From Paenibacillus woosongensis (GTDB lineage Bacteria > Bacillota > Bacilli > Paenibacillales > Paenibacillaceae): a stretch of 64,000 nt of DNA. Under the pieces are notes generated by a model. The model saw only the letters and a list, made by a program, of their open reading frames with translations, did not search any database and was not told the origin of the DNA. This document shows positions 25,845-34,842 of the stretch, piece by piece (position 1 is the stretch's first letter; each line of letters begins with the position of its first letter). The stretch is taken from NCBI RefSeq assembly GCF_030122845.1, contig NZ_CP126084.1:2356001-2420000 (forward strand), read 5' to 3'. Position numbers and translations under genes: made by a program.

Positions 25845-26063
25845 ATGATATCTGTAACACGTTTGAATGGAACACAAGCATGGTTGAACGCCATTATGAT
25901 CGAAACAGTAGAAGAAACACCTGATACATACGTAACCCTCGTTACGGGTAAACGTATGATCGTGCTGGAGAAGGCCGCCGACATTATTGCGAAGGTGAAT
26001 GAATACTACACTGAGATCGGTATCCATGCAGCAACCATTAAAGTGCAACAAACGGAGGAATAG
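25845..26063 (+). CDS. swrD: SwrD/FlbD family protein
   Basis: 72 residues. This small cytoplasmic protein (formerly YlzI/FlbD) promotes swarming motor power in B. subtilis. The family core is visible: ISVTRLNGTQAWLNAIMIET, then TPDTYVTLVTGKRMIVLE. ATG 25845 has SD GGAGGG. fliL starts 2 nt after the stop, the usual order. Confidence 0.9.
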   Translation: MISVTRLNGTQAWLNAIMIETVEETPDTYVTLVTGKRMIVLEKAADIIAKVNEYYTEIGIHAATIKVQQTEE

Positions 26064-26065
26064 TC

Positions 26066-26539
26066 ATGAAGAAAATGGCGCCTTGGCTAATTACGATGCT
26101 ACTCGCAATCACTTTAATCGTAATGGCAGCTTTCCTGCTTGTGAATCAAATGACTAAGCCTAACTCAGGCAATGAAGTCAACACAGCAGTACAAAATGTA
26201 GGCCAGCCAGCACAGCTGTCAGCGGATGAGCTGGTGAAAGTTACATCGTCCATGGACGGAATCAAAACGAATTTGTCGGATCCGAATTATGTAGTCGTTA
26301 TGAACTTCGCATTCCAATTGGATCGGGAATCGTCCAAGGAATCCTTTGACAAAATTAAAGATTTCAAAATCAAACCGATTATTATCAAAACGCTTGCCGA
26401 CACGAAGCCGGAAGATCTGATCGGCGCTAAGGGTAAAGATAACTTGAGCACGAAATTGTTGAATTTGATCAATACATCACTGCCTGAAGGGAAATTGATT
26501 CAAATCGATATTACAGAATTCATTATGCAGGCTATTTAG
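26066..26539 (+). CDS. fliL: Flagellar basal body-associated protein FliL
   Basis: 157 residues. FliL is a single-pass membrane protein surrounding the stator. The membrane helix is at ~8-28 (LITMLLAITLIVMAAFLLV), followed by an outer domain with YVVVMNFAFQLDR, IIIKTLADTKPEDL and the C-terminal PEGKLIQIDITEFIMQAI typical of the family. ATG 26066 is preceded by GGAGGAA. It lies between swrD and fliM. Confidence 0.95.
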   Translation: MKKMAPWLITMLLAITLIVMAAFLLVNQMTKPNSGNEVNTAVQNVGQPAQLSADELVKVTSSMDGIKTNLSDPNYVVVMNFAFQLDRESSKESFDKIKDFKIKPIIIKTLADTKPEDLIGAKGKDNLSTKLLNLINTSLPEGKLIQIDITEFIMQAI

Positions 26540-26580
26540 ATCAATATCGATCGATTAAATCCTTGAAGGGGGTGAGATGT

Positions 26581-27579
26581 TTGGTAGATGTATTATCGCA
26601 GAACGAAATCGATGCACTGCTCGCCGCGTTGTCTTCTGGTGAAATGGATGCAGAGGAACTGAAAAAGGAAGAAACGCAGAAGAAAATCCGGGCCTATGAT
26701 TTTAAACGGGCGGTAAGGTTTTCCAAGGATCATATCCGCAGCTTAACCCGGATTCACGAGAATTTTGCGAGATTTCTTACCACCTATTTTTCAGCGCAGC
26801 TCCGTACATTTGTCCAAATCAACGTCGTTCAAGTCGAACAGCTGCCTTATGATGAATTTATACGTTCTATACCCAAAATGACGATTCTTAATATATTCGA
26901 AGCAGAGCCATTGGAAGGAAGAATGGTGCTCGAAGTTCATCCAAACGTCGCATTTGCTATGTTGGATAGACTGCTCGGCGGGATTGGAATGGCCCCGTCC
27001 AAAATCGGGGCTTTGACTGAAATTGAGACAATTATTATGGAACGAATTTTTAGCCGGGCTTTTGAAAGCCTGCAGGAGGCTTGGAAAACCGTCATTGACA
27101 TTAGTCCGCGAATGGAAGGATTGGAGACGAATCCTCAGTTTATGCAAATCGTTTCGCCTAACGAGACGATTGCCCTCATTTCGCTGAGTACTAAAATCGG
27201 TGACACGACGGGAATGATCAACTTATGTATTCCGCATGTTGTCATCGAGCCGATCATGCCGAAGCTCTCGGTTCATCATTGGTTCGTATCCCAGAAGAAG
27301 TCGCGTGTTCCCGAAGAGGTGGATGCTCTTCGCAATCGCGTAAACAAAGCTAAACTGCCGATCGTTGCTGAACTTGGAGAGTCACAACTTACGATTCAAG
27401 AATTTTTAGGGTTGTCTGTCGGAGATGTGATTTCCCTAAACAAGCCTGTTCATGACGGGCTCGCCATAAGAGTCGGCGACAAACTGAAATATATCGGCAG
27501 TCCGGGTACGCTTAAAGATCGAGTCGCCGTTCAAATTGACGAAATTGTCAGCGAAGGAGTTGAGGAACTTGACGAGTAA
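26581..27579 (+). CDS. fliM: Flagellar motor switch protein FliM
   Basis: 332 residues from TTG 26581, 5 nt behind AAGGGGGTGA; an in-frame TTG at 26563 precedes that SD. FliM is the C-ring wall protein that binds CheY-P. The N-terminal CheY-binding peptide LSQNEIDALL is at 5-14. The CheC-like middle domain follows (RSLTRIHENFARFLTTYFSA, MTILNIFEAEPLEGRMV, LLGGIG, NPQFMQIVSPNETI). The C-terminal FliN-like domain is PIVAELGESQLTIQEFLGLSVGD. The length matches B. subtilis FliM. It overlaps fliY by 11 nt. Confidence 0.97.
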   Translation: MVDVLSQNEIDALLAALSSGEMDAEELKKEETQKKIRAYDFKRAVRFSKDHIRSLTRIHENFARFLTTYFSAQLRTFVQINVVQVEQLPYDEFIRSIPKMTILNIFEAEPLEGRMVLEVHPNVAFAMLDRLLGGIGMAPSKIGALTEIETIIMERIFSRAFESLQEAWKTVIDISPRMEGLETNPQFMQIVSPNETIALISLSTKIGDTTGMINLCIPHVVIEPIMPKLSVHHWFVSQKKSRVPEEVDALRNRVNKAKLPIVAELGESQLTIQEFLGLSVGDVISLNKPVHDGLAIRVGDKLKYIGSPGTLKDRVAVQIDEIVSEGVEELDE

Positions 27580-28831
27580 AGATTATTTGTCCCAAGAGGA
27601 AATTGACGCTCTGCTTAAGCAGGCAAATAGCGATTCGCCGTCCGAACCGACGGTAGATGATTACTTGACACCGCTCGAGCAAGATGCTTTGGGCGAAATC
27701 GGCAACATTACTTTTGGCAGTGCTGCTACGGCCTTATCAACTTTGCTTAACAAAAAAGTAGATATTACAACTCCAAAAGTTTCTATTATAACGCGTTCAC
27801 AATTCGAAACGGAGTTTCCAAAGCCACATGTAGCGATTCATGTCCAATATGTGGACGGATTCGAAGGGATCAATTCCCTGATCATTAAGACAAAGGACGC
27901 ACAAGTCATTGCAAATCTTATGCTCGGCGGAGACGGTAATCCGGCTGAAGAAGAATTGAACGAAATTCACATCAGTGCCGTTCAAGAAGCGATGAATCAA
28001 ATGATGGGTTCCTCGGCGACGTCGATGTCGACGATCTTTAATCGGTTCGTTAATATTTCGCCGCCAGGCGTTGATATATTGAACATGTCGAATGGAACCG
28101 GGGTGGGAAGTCTGCCTCCCGATGAGACACTCATTAAAATTTCATTCAGGCTTACAATCGGAGATTTGATTGATTCGACAATCATGCAGCTTCTTACGGT
28201 CAAGTTTTCGAAAGAAATGGTAGACAGCCTGATTAACGGTGCGGTTACAGAATCAACCTCTAGAGAGAGTGTGGCTGCAGCAGCTCCAGCACCAGCGCAG
28301 GCACCAGTTTCTGCACCAGCGCCAGCAAGCATGCCTTCATCCTTTGAAGAGACGCCTGCTTATACACAGCCGCCGGCACAGCATCCAACGGCATCCGCTG
28401 CTCAGCAGCCTCCAATGATGCCTCCGATGCAGGATCAGGGCTATTATCCGCCGCCGCAAGGACAGCCATATCACGAGCCGCAGCATTATGGCGGAATGCA
28501 AGGGCGTAACTTAAATGTTCAGCCGGTGCAATTCGCTAATTTCGGGGCTCCTGCCTACGGACAGGTGGATGAGAATAATTTAAATTTACTGATGGACATA
28601 CCCCTTAAAGTCACCGTAGAATTAGGAAGGACCCAGAAGCAAATTAAGGATATTTTAGAATTGTCCCAAGGCTCGATTATCGAGCTGGACAAGCTTGCCG
28701 GCGAACCGGTAGATATTCTTGTGAACAACAAGCTGATTGCCAAAGGCGAAGTTGTCGTCATTGACGAGAACTTTGGCGTACGTGTGACAGATATTGTGAG
28801 CCAATGGGACCGAATTCAAAAATTACAATAG
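27569..28831 (+). CDS. fliY: Flagellar motor switch phosphatase FliY
   Basis: 420 residues from TTG 27569 inside the fliM end; GAGG (27562-27565) and GAAGGAG (27553-27559) lie just upstream. FliY is a C-ring protein that also dephosphorylates CheY-P. The N-terminal peptide LSQEEIDALL mimics FliM's CheY-binding site. The CheC-like domain has two phosphatase helices (GEIGNITFGSAATALSTLLN and the later AVQEAMNQMMGSSATSMSTI). A Pro/Ala/Gln-rich linker covers ~235-330, longer than usual. The C-terminal FliN domain is LKVTVELGRTQKQIKDILEL. Confidence 0.96.
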   Translation: MTSKDYLSQEEIDALLKQANSDSPSEPTVDDYLTPLEQDALGEIGNITFGSAATALSTLLNKKVDITTPKVSIITRSQFETEFPKPHVAIHVQYVDGFEGINSLIIKTKDAQVIANLMLGGDGNPAEEELNEIHISAVQEAMNQMMGSSATSMSTIFNRFVNISPPGVDILNMSNGTGVGSLPPDETLIKISFRLTIGDLIDSTIMQLLTVKFSKEMVDSLINGAVTESTSRESVAAAAPAPAQAPVSAPAPASMPSSFEETPAYTQPPAQHPTASAAQQPPMMPPMQDQGYYPPPQGQPYHEPQHYGGMQGRNLNVQPVQFANFGAPAYGQVDENNLNLLMDIPLKVTVELGRTQKQIKDILELSQGSIIELDKLAGEPVDILVNNKLIAKGEVVVIDENFGVRVTDIVSQWDRIQKLQ

Positions 28832-28858
28832 TAGAAGTTTAGGGAGGATTTTAAATCA

Positions 28859-29224
28859 ATGGCAAACCGAATTTTAATCGTAGACGATGCTGCTTTTATG
28901 AGAATGATGATCCGCGACATTTTGACGAAAAACGGTTTCGAGGTTGTAGGGGAAGCACAAGACGGCGCGCAGGCTGTCGAGAAGTTTAAGGAGCTTCAGC
29001 CGGACCTTGTTACTATGGACATTACGATGCCAGAAATGGACGGCATTGCCGCGCTCAAAGAAATCAAACAACTAGATCCGAATGCAAAAGTTATTATGTG
29101 CTCGGCTATGGGTCAACAGGCGATGGTCATCGACGCGATTCAAGCCGGTGCCAAGGACTTCATCGTTAAGCCATTCCAATCCGACCGGGTTATTGAAGCA
29201 ATCAATAAGACTTTAGGTTTGTAG
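28859..29224 (+). CDS. cheY: Chemotaxis response regulator CheY
   Basis: 121 residues, a lone receiver domain. Acidic pocket D9-D10, phosphorylation site D54 (LVTMDITMPEMDG), the Ser of MCSAMGQQ, and Lys in DFIVKPF are all present. CheY-P from CheA binds FliM and FliY to bias rotation; FliY and CheC remove the phosphate. SD GGGAGGA is followed by ATG 28859. Position between fliY and fliO matches Bacillus. Confidence 0.97.
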   Translation: MANRILIVDDAAFMRMMIRDILTKNGFEVVGEAQDGAQAVEKFKELQPDLVTMDITMPEMDGIAALKEIKQLDPNAKVIMCSAMGQQAMVIDAIQAGAKDFIVKPFQSDRVIEAINKTLGL

Positions 29225-29235
29225 GATAAATAGAG

Positions 29236-29772
29236 ATGAACTCGAATCAGCCGGATTACCAGCCGATTGGCAGCGACATTAATATATGGGGTAACTTGCT
29301 AACGGTTATCTTTGTGCTGGCTATTATTATTGTTTTAATCGTATTATTGATTCGATTTCTTGGTAAAAGAAACCGGTATTTGTCCCAAAGCCGATCGATC
29401 CGCATTTTAGGGGCCGTCGGTCTAGGACCAAACAAATCCTTGCAGGTTATCGAAATCGGAGGAAATGTCTATCTCGTCGGCGTAGGCGAAGACATTTCCT
29501 TAGTCGATAAAATAAGCGATCCGGAAGAGGTAGTCTTACTGCACCAGGCATTTGCAGAAGAGGGGGCTGAATTTCCCGGACTGGCTTCTGTTATAGGAAG
29601 TCTGGTCTCTCGTTTTCGCAAACCTACTCCAGAGGAAGAGGAACTAGACGAGACAAGGTTCCATGAAGTATTTCAGTCACAGCTAAGAAAGATGCCTACT
29701 CGGAAGCAGCAAATGGAGGAGCTCCTTCAGGACAAAGAAGAACAATCTACAGATCGGTTGAGGAATTCATGA
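29236..29772 (+). CDS. fliO: Flagellar biosynthetic protein FliO (FliZ)
   Basis: 178 residues. FliO assists assembly of the FliP ring of the export gate. One membrane helix lies at ~17-38 (LLTVIFVLAIIIVLIVLLIRF), followed by the small basic domain LGAVGLGPNKSLQVIEIGGNVYL and DISLVDKISDPEEV. Bacillus FliZ carries a cleavable signal peptide in front of its helix; here the N-terminus is only ~16 hydrophilic residues, so this one is probably a simple single-pass protein. SD is weak. It overlaps fliP by ATGA. Confidence 0.88.
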   Translation: MNSNQPDYQPIGSDINIWGNLLTVIFVLAIIIVLIVLLIRFLGKRNRYLSQSRSIRILGAVGLGPNKSLQVIEIGGNVYLVGVGEDISLVDKISDPEEVVLLHQAFAEEGAEFPGLASVIGSLVSRFRKPTPEEEELDETRFHEVFQSQLRKMPTRKQQMEELLQDKEEQSTDRLRNS

Positions 29773-30530
29773 AGAAAAAGGTCTTAATTGTAGGATTAAT
29801 GCTAGCGTTATGCAGTATGCTGACGGTGTCGGCCGTTTCTGCCGCGCCAGTGAATCCGATCCCGGATATCGGAATACAAATAGGAAATTCGGATGGGCAG
29901 CCAGGCACGAGCTCACTCTCGATTATTTTGCTCATCACGGTATTAAGTATCGCACCAGCGATACTTGTCCTCATGACGAGCTTTACGAGAATCGTAATTG
30001 TACTTGGATTTGTGCGTAACTCTTTGGGAACGCAGCAAATGCCTCCCAACCAGGTTCTGATCGGATTGGCGTTATTTCTGACTCTATTCGTCATGAGCCC
30101 GACATTGTCTACGATTAATGAGGTAGCTTTACAGCCTTATATCAAGGGTGAACTGACACAAACAGAAGCATTGGATAAAGCGGCTGTACCGATGAAGAAA
30201 TTTATGTACTCGCATACGCGCCCCAAGGATCTCCAATTATTTCTGAGTTACACCAAAACGGCCAAGCCGGCCAGTTACGAGGATTTGCCGATTTCTGTAT
30301 TGGTGCCAGCATATGCGATTAGCGAGCTCAAGACGGCATTCCAAATGGGCTTTATGATATTCATCCCGTTTCTGATCATTGATATCGTCGTGGCGAGCGT
30401 GCTAATGGCGATGGGGATGATGATGCTGCCTCCAGTGATGATATCGCTGCCGTTCAAAATTTTGCTATTCGTTCTAGTTGATGGCTGGTATCTCGTTGTG
30501 AAGTCGTTGCTGGCAAGCTTTAGTCCTTAG
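29769..30530 (+). CDS. fliP: Flagellar export gate protein FliP
   Basis: 253 residues. FliP forms the core pentamer of the export channel with FliQ and FliR. The N-terminal signal peptide (MKKKVLIVGLMLALCSMLTV) ends near SAVSAAP. Conserved blocks: SIAPAILVLMTSFTRIVIVL, RNSLGTQQMPPNQVLIGLALFLT, the ELKTAFQMGF segment and PVMISLPFKILLFVLVDGW. Four membrane helices are expected after the signal. A hairpin overlaps the stop codon. Confidence 0.97.
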   Translation: MKKKVLIVGLMLALCSMLTVSAVSAAPVNPIPDIGIQIGNSDGQPGTSSLSIILLITVLSIAPAILVLMTSFTRIVIVLGFVRNSLGTQQMPPNQVLIGLALFLTLFVMSPTLSTINEVALQPYIKGELTQTEALDKAAVPMKKFMYSHTRPKDLQLFLSYTKTAKPASYEDLPISVLVPAYAISELKTAFQMGFMIFIPFLIIDIVVASVLMAMGMMMLPPVMISLPFKILLFVLVDGWYLVVKSLLASFSP

Positions 30531-30563
30531 CCGGAATGCGGTGGTTTTGTTTCGGATTCCGGC
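30530..30563 (+). other. Hairpin between fliP and fliQ
   Basis: An 8-bp perfect stem GCCGGAAT (30530-30537) / ATTCCGGC (30556-30563) begins at the last base of the fliP stop codon. There is no T run. It lies in the only sizeable gap (77 nt) within the export-gate genes. Confidence 0.5.
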
Positions 30564-30607
30564 GGACAGATCCGGGTAGATTACATCAAACATAGGGGGA
30601 AGACGGA

Positions 30608-30877
30608 ATGAATACGGATTTTATAATCGGGCTGGCCGGACAAGCGGTTTATACCGTGCTGAAGGTGAGTGCGCCAATGCTTGTCATTGGGTTGGCGGTC
30701 GGGCTGATTGTGAGTATATTCCAGGCGACGACACAAATCCAGGAACAGACGCTAGCATTCGTTCCTAAAATTATTGCCGTTTTGCTTGCCCTGCTATTGT
30801 TTGGCCCTTGGATTTTGACGACTATGGTTGATTTCACTTACGGTATTTTAAACAATCTTTCTAATTATATCGGTTAG
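30608..30877 (+). CDS. fliQ: Flagellar export gate protein FliQ
   Basis: 89 residues with two membrane helices, the standard FliQ size and topology. Conserved segment: MLVIGLAVGLIVSIFQATTQ then IQEQTLAFVPKIIAV. It packs around the FliP-FliR pore. ATG 30608 has SD AGGGGGAAGA. fliR starts 12 nt after the stop. Confidence 0.97.
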   Translation: MNTDFIIGLAGQAVYTVLKVSAPMLVIGLAVGLIVSIFQATTQIQEQTLAFVPKIIAVLLALLLFGPWILTTMVDFTYGILNNLSNYIG

Positions 30878-30889
30878 GCGAAAAGGATT

Positions 30890-31678
30890 ATGGAGATCTT
30901 ACTGCAAGGAATTTCAGTTTTTTTACTTGTTTTTTGTCGAATGACAGCATTTTTTGTCGTAGCTCCGATATTTTCATCACGTGGTGTTCCTAATATATTC
31001 AAAGTTGGCTTGTCGGCAATGATCGCATTGTTGATTGTCATTATACAGGGCTTCAATCAGGCGATTCCAAGCGATCTCAACTATCTATTATTGGTGGTTC
31101 GCGAGCTGCTGATCGGGTTGCTGATGGGATATGTGGCCCAATTGCTCTTTACGGTTATTCAGATGGCGGGATCTTTTATCGATATTCAAATGGGATTCGG
31201 GATCGTGAACGTGATTGATCCGATGACCGGAGCTTCGGCGCCTGTACTGGGCAACTTTAAATACATTATTGCCACTTTGTTATTTCTGTCGATGAATGGT
31301 CATCATTACTTGCTGGATGCCGTCATTCGCAGCTATAACTGGATGCCTTTGTCCAATGAGCTGTTTCAGAGAATATATCATGGAACTCTTTCTGAATTTT
31401 TAGTCAGAACCTTTAGCCAAGCATTCTTATTATCGTTTCAATTGGCGGCCCCACTGGTTGTTGCACTCTTCATAACCGATGTGGCGCTTGGATTCTTGGC
31501 ACGAACGGCTCCCCAGTTTAACGTCTTTGTCATTGGGATCCCGCTCAAAATTATGGTCGGACTAGCGATGCTTCTGCTGCTAATCCCCAGCTTGATTTAC
31601 GCGTTCGAGAATCTGTTTCAGGTATTGTTTAAATCGCTGCATAATTTGTTCGGTACGATCGGGCAAAGACCGACGTAG
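30890..31678 (+). CDS. fliR: Flagellar export gate protein FliR
   Basis: 262 residues, polytopic (about six membrane helices). Conserved blocks: FCRMTAFFVVAPIFSSRGVP, the RELLIGLLMGYVAQLLF segment, QMGFGIVNVIDPMTGASAPV and the C-terminal GFLARTAPQFNVFVIGIPLK. One FliR joins five FliP to close the channel. Start ATG 30890 follows AAAAGGA. flhB follows 15 nt downstream. Confidence 0.97.
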   Translation: MEILLQGISVFLLVFCRMTAFFVVAPIFSSRGVPNIFKVGLSAMIALLIVIIQGFNQAIPSDLNYLLLVVRELLIGLLMGYVAQLLFTVIQMAGSFIDIQMGFGIVNVIDPMTGASAPVLGNFKYIIATLLFLSMNGHHYLLDAVIRSYNWMPLSNELFQRIYHGTLSEFLVRTFSQAFLLSFQLAAPLVVALFITDVALGFLARTAPQFNVFVIGIPLKIMVGLAMLLLLIPSLIYAFENLFQVLFKSLHNLFGTIGQRPT

Positions 31679-31693
31679 GATAGGGGGATCGTT

Positions 31694-32782
31694 ATGTCGT
31701 TCCGGTATACGCTGGACCTGCAGTTGTTTGCCGGTGAGAAAACAGAGAAGGCCACGCCCAAAAAACGGCAGGACGCCCGGAAGAAAGGCCAGATTGCGAA
31801 AAGTCAGGATTTATCAGGTTCAGTCGTGCTGTTATCCGGATTTTTATGTCTGCTCATGTTTGGGGGATATATGAAGGAACGGCTGATGCTTCTTTTTTCT
31901 GATGTATATTTTCACCGGTTGAATATGGACGTAACGAATGAAAATGTCATGACGATGTTTGGGGACTACGCCGTTCAGATTTTATTGCTTCTGGCGCCTC
32001 TGCTGTTGATCGTGGTCGTTATGGCTGCCGTAGCAAACTACGCCCAGGTCGGCTTCCTCCTTACTGGGGAACCTTTAAAAATGCAGTTGAAAAAACTGGA
32101 CCCTATTCAGGGATTCAAAAGAATTTTCTCGATGCGTTCGTTAGTCGAATTTTTAAAGTCCGTTCTTAAACTAACTATCATTGGTTTTTTGGTCTATACG
32201 ACGATATGGGGAGAACGGGGCAATATTGCTTCTTTAGGCCACGTCACGATCGAGGATGCATTTTACTTTACTTCGAAGCTGACGATGAACCTAGGATTAA
32301 AGATTGGCGCCGCTTTATTTGTACTAGCGGTACTTGATTATATGTACCAGAAATATGATCACGAGAAAAATTTGAGAATGTCGAAGCAGGACATTAAAGA
32401 TGAGTACAAGAAAATGGAAGGCGATCCGCTGATCAAAGGCAAAATACGTGAAAGACAGCGCCGTATGGCGCTCCAGCGTATGATGCAAGAAGTTCCTAAA
32501 GCGGATGTGATTATTACGAACCCGACCCATTTTGCGGTTGCCTTGAAATACGAAGGCTCGGAAATGGATGCTCCACAAGTCGTTGCCAAGGGTCAGGACT
32601 ACGTTGCCCTTCGTATTCGAGAGATCGCTAAGGAACACGGCGTTATTATTATGGAAAACAAGCCGCTGGCTCGTGCATTGTTCCAAAGAGCGGAAATCGG
32701 GGATACGATTCCTGCGGATTTGTTTCAAGCCGTGGCCGAAGTGCTGGCTTATGTATATAGAATGAAAGGTAAGAGTAAATAA
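31694..32782 (+). CDS. flhB: Flagellar export specificity protein FlhB
   Basis: 362 residues. Basic N-terminus (EKTEKATPKKRQDARKKGQI), four membrane helices, then the cytoplasmic domain with the autocleavage motif NPTH starting at residue 276. Cleavage between N and P and contact with FliK switch export from rod/hook to filament proteins. SD AGGGGGA lies before ATG 31694. Its C-terminal ~80 residues are clearly homologous to the stand-alone protein at 2565-2876. Confidence 0.98.
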   Translation: MSFRYTLDLQLFAGEKTEKATPKKRQDARKKGQIAKSQDLSGSVVLLSGFLCLLMFGGYMKERLMLLFSDVYFHRLNMDVTNENVMTMFGDYAVQILLLLAPLLLIVVVMAAVANYAQVGFLLTGEPLKMQLKKLDPIQGFKRIFSMRSLVEFLKSVLKLTIIGFLVYTTIWGERGNIASLGHVTIEDAFYFTSKLTMNLGLKIGAALFVLAVLDYMYQKYDHEKNLRMSKQDIKDEYKKMEGDPLIKGKIRERQRRMALQRMMQEVPKADVIITNPTHFAVALKYEGSEMDAPQVVAKGQDYVALRIREIAKEHGVIIMENKPLARALFQRAEIGDTIPADLFQAVAEVLAYVYRMKGKSK

Positions 32783-32805
32783 TGGACGGGATCGGAGGCG
32801 GAGCC

Positions 32806-34842
32806 ATGAAGAAGGCTAAGGATTTATTTATACTTTTAGGAATTATCGGCATCGTTCTACTAATGATTCTTCCGATCCCGACTTGGCTGCTGGATATTCT
32901 TCTCATTATCAACATATCGGTCGCGCTTATGATTCTGCTCGTCGCCATGAACACAAAGGAGGCATTACAATTCTCCATCTTTCCGGCGATGCTGCTCATT
33001 ACCACGTTGTTCCGGCTGGCGTTGAACGTTTCGACAACGAAGCTGATTTTAGGACAAGCGAAGGCTGGGGACGTGGTTGCGACATTTGGATCGTGGGTGT
33101 CGCAGGGCCAGCCTGTCGTCGGTTTTATCGTGTTTCTGATTCTAGTTGTCGTGCAGTTCATCGTCATTACCAAGGGTTCGGAGCGCGTGGCGGAAGTAGC
33201 GGCACGTTTCACCTTGGATGCGATGCCCGGCAAGCAGATGAGTATTGACGCAGATTTAAATGCCGGCTTGATTAACGAGCAGCAGGCTAGGGATCGCCGA
33301 CGCAAGATCGAAAGAGAGTCGGATTTCTACGGAGCAATGGACGGGGCGAGCAAATTCGTTAAAGGTGACGCCATTGCCAGTATCATCATTCTCCTCATTA
33401 ATCTTATCGGCGGATTTATCATCGGAATGTCGATTCATGGAATGCCGTTTGGCGAGGCGCTTTCCACTTATTCACTGCTTACGATCGGGGACGGTTTGGT
33501 CAGCCAGATTCCGGCGCTGCTCATTTCCACGGCAGCCGGTTTGATTGTTACCCGAGCATCGTCGGAAGGCAATCTTGCAGAGGATATAACAGGCCAACTG
33601 TTCTCTTATCCGAAGCTGGTTTATATTGTTGCCGGGACGATAGCAATGCTAGGACTTTTTACTCCGATAGGACCGATAACGACTTTGCCTTTTGCTGGAA
33701 TGTTATGCTTTGCGGCTTACCGGATGCAGAAAAATCTGGATCGCCGTCAAATCGAGCAGGAGCAGGAAGAGGAGGAGCAGGAGATCGAAGAGGTACGCAG
33801 TCCGGAGAGTGTTATCAATTTACTGCAGGTTGATCCGATTGAATTTGAATTCGGATACGGTTTGATTCCGCTTGCTGATACCGGACAAGGCGGAGATCTG
33901 CTAGACCGAATCATCATGATCAGGCGGCAATGTGCCCTGGAAATGGGGCTGGTCGTACCCGTCATTCGCATTCGTGACAATATTCAACTAAAACCGAATG
34001 AATATGTCATCAAAATAAAAGGAAATATCGTGGGTCGTGGTGAATTATTACTTAATCACTATTTGGCCATGAGTCCTGGGATGGACGACGAAACGATTAC
34101 AGGTATAGAGACCCAGGAACCAGCCTTTGGATTGCCGGCGCTTTGGATTGATGAATCGACCAAAGACCGGGCTGAGTTATCAGGTTACACGGTGGTAGAT
34201 CCACCATCCGTCGTAGCTACTCATTTGACGGAAATGATCAAGAAGCATGCTCATGAGCTTCTTGGCAGACAAGAGACGAAGGCGCTTGTCGATAATCTTA
34301 GAGAGAATTATGCTGTGCTTGTCGACGAACTGATTCCTTCGGTTCTTACCATCGGAGATGTGCAGAAAGTACTAGCCAAATTGCTGCGTGAGAAAATATC
34401 GATCCGCGATATGGTAACGATATTTGAAACGTTAGCCGACTACGGAACCTATACGAAGGACCCTGACGTATTGACCGAATATGTGCGGCAGGCGTTATCC
34501 AGACAGATTACGCAGCAGTATACGCAGCAAGGCGAGACGATGAGGGTTATTACCGTAGGTCCATCGCTCGAGAAGAAAATTGCCGAGAGCGTACAGCAGA
34601 CCGATCAGGGCAGTTATTTGGCCCTAGATCCAGCTTCTACTCAAACGGTCTACCAGAAACTGACGGAGCAAATCAACCGGCTCATTCAATCCGGACAGCA
34701 GCCGATTGTTCTCACGTCACCGACGATCCGCATGTACTTGCGGCAGGTGATGGAACGGACGATGCAGGATGTACCGGTGCTGTCTTATAGTGAGCTTGAG
34801 CCGAATGTCGAAATTCAGAGTGTCGGAGTGGTGAACTTATGA
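32806..34842 (+). CDS. flhA: Flagellar export gate protein FlhA
   Basis: 678 residues from ATG 32806, 7 nt behind GGAGG (32794-32798). An in-frame ATG at 32782 overlaps the flhB stop but lacks a comparable SD and would add eight residues absent from Bacillus FlhA (677 residues). FlhA forms a nonameric ring that receives chaperone-substrate complexes and uses the proton gradient. About eight membrane helices lie in the first ~310 residues, with the FHIPEP block (RFTLDAMPGKQMSIDADLNA). The cytoplasmic domain includes PIEFEFGYGLIPLAD and GRQETKALVDNL. The stop overlaps flhF by ATGA. Confidence 0.97.
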   Translation: MKKAKDLFILLGIIGIVLLMILPIPTWLLDILLIINISVALMILLVAMNTKEALQFSIFPAMLLITTLFRLALNVSTTKLILGQAKAGDVVATFGSWVSQGQPVVGFIVFLILVVVQFIVITKGSERVAEVAARFTLDAMPGKQMSIDADLNAGLINEQQARDRRRKIERESDFYGAMDGASKFVKGDAIASIIILLINLIGGFIIGMSIHGMPFGEALSTYSLLTIGDGLVSQIPALLISTAAGLIVTRASSEGNLAEDITGQLFSYPKLVYIVAGTIAMLGLFTPIGPITTLPFAGMLCFAAYRMQKNLDRRQIEQEQEEEEQEIEEVRSPESVINLLQVDPIEFEFGYGLIPLADTGQGGDLLDRIIMIRRQCALEMGLVVPVIRIRDNIQLKPNEYVIKIKGNIVGRGELLLNHYLAMSPGMDDETITGIETQEPAFGLPALWIDESTKDRAELSGYTVVDPPSVVATHLTEMIKKHAHELLGRQETKALVDNLRENYAVLVDELIPSVLTIGDVQKVLAKLLREKISIRDMVTIFETLADYGTYTKDPDVLTEYVRQALSRQITQQYTQQGETMRVITVGPSLEKKIAESVQQTDQGSYLALDPASTQTVYQKLTEQINRLIQSGQQPIVLTSPTIRMYLRQVMERTMQDVPVLSYSELEPNVEIQSVGVVNL

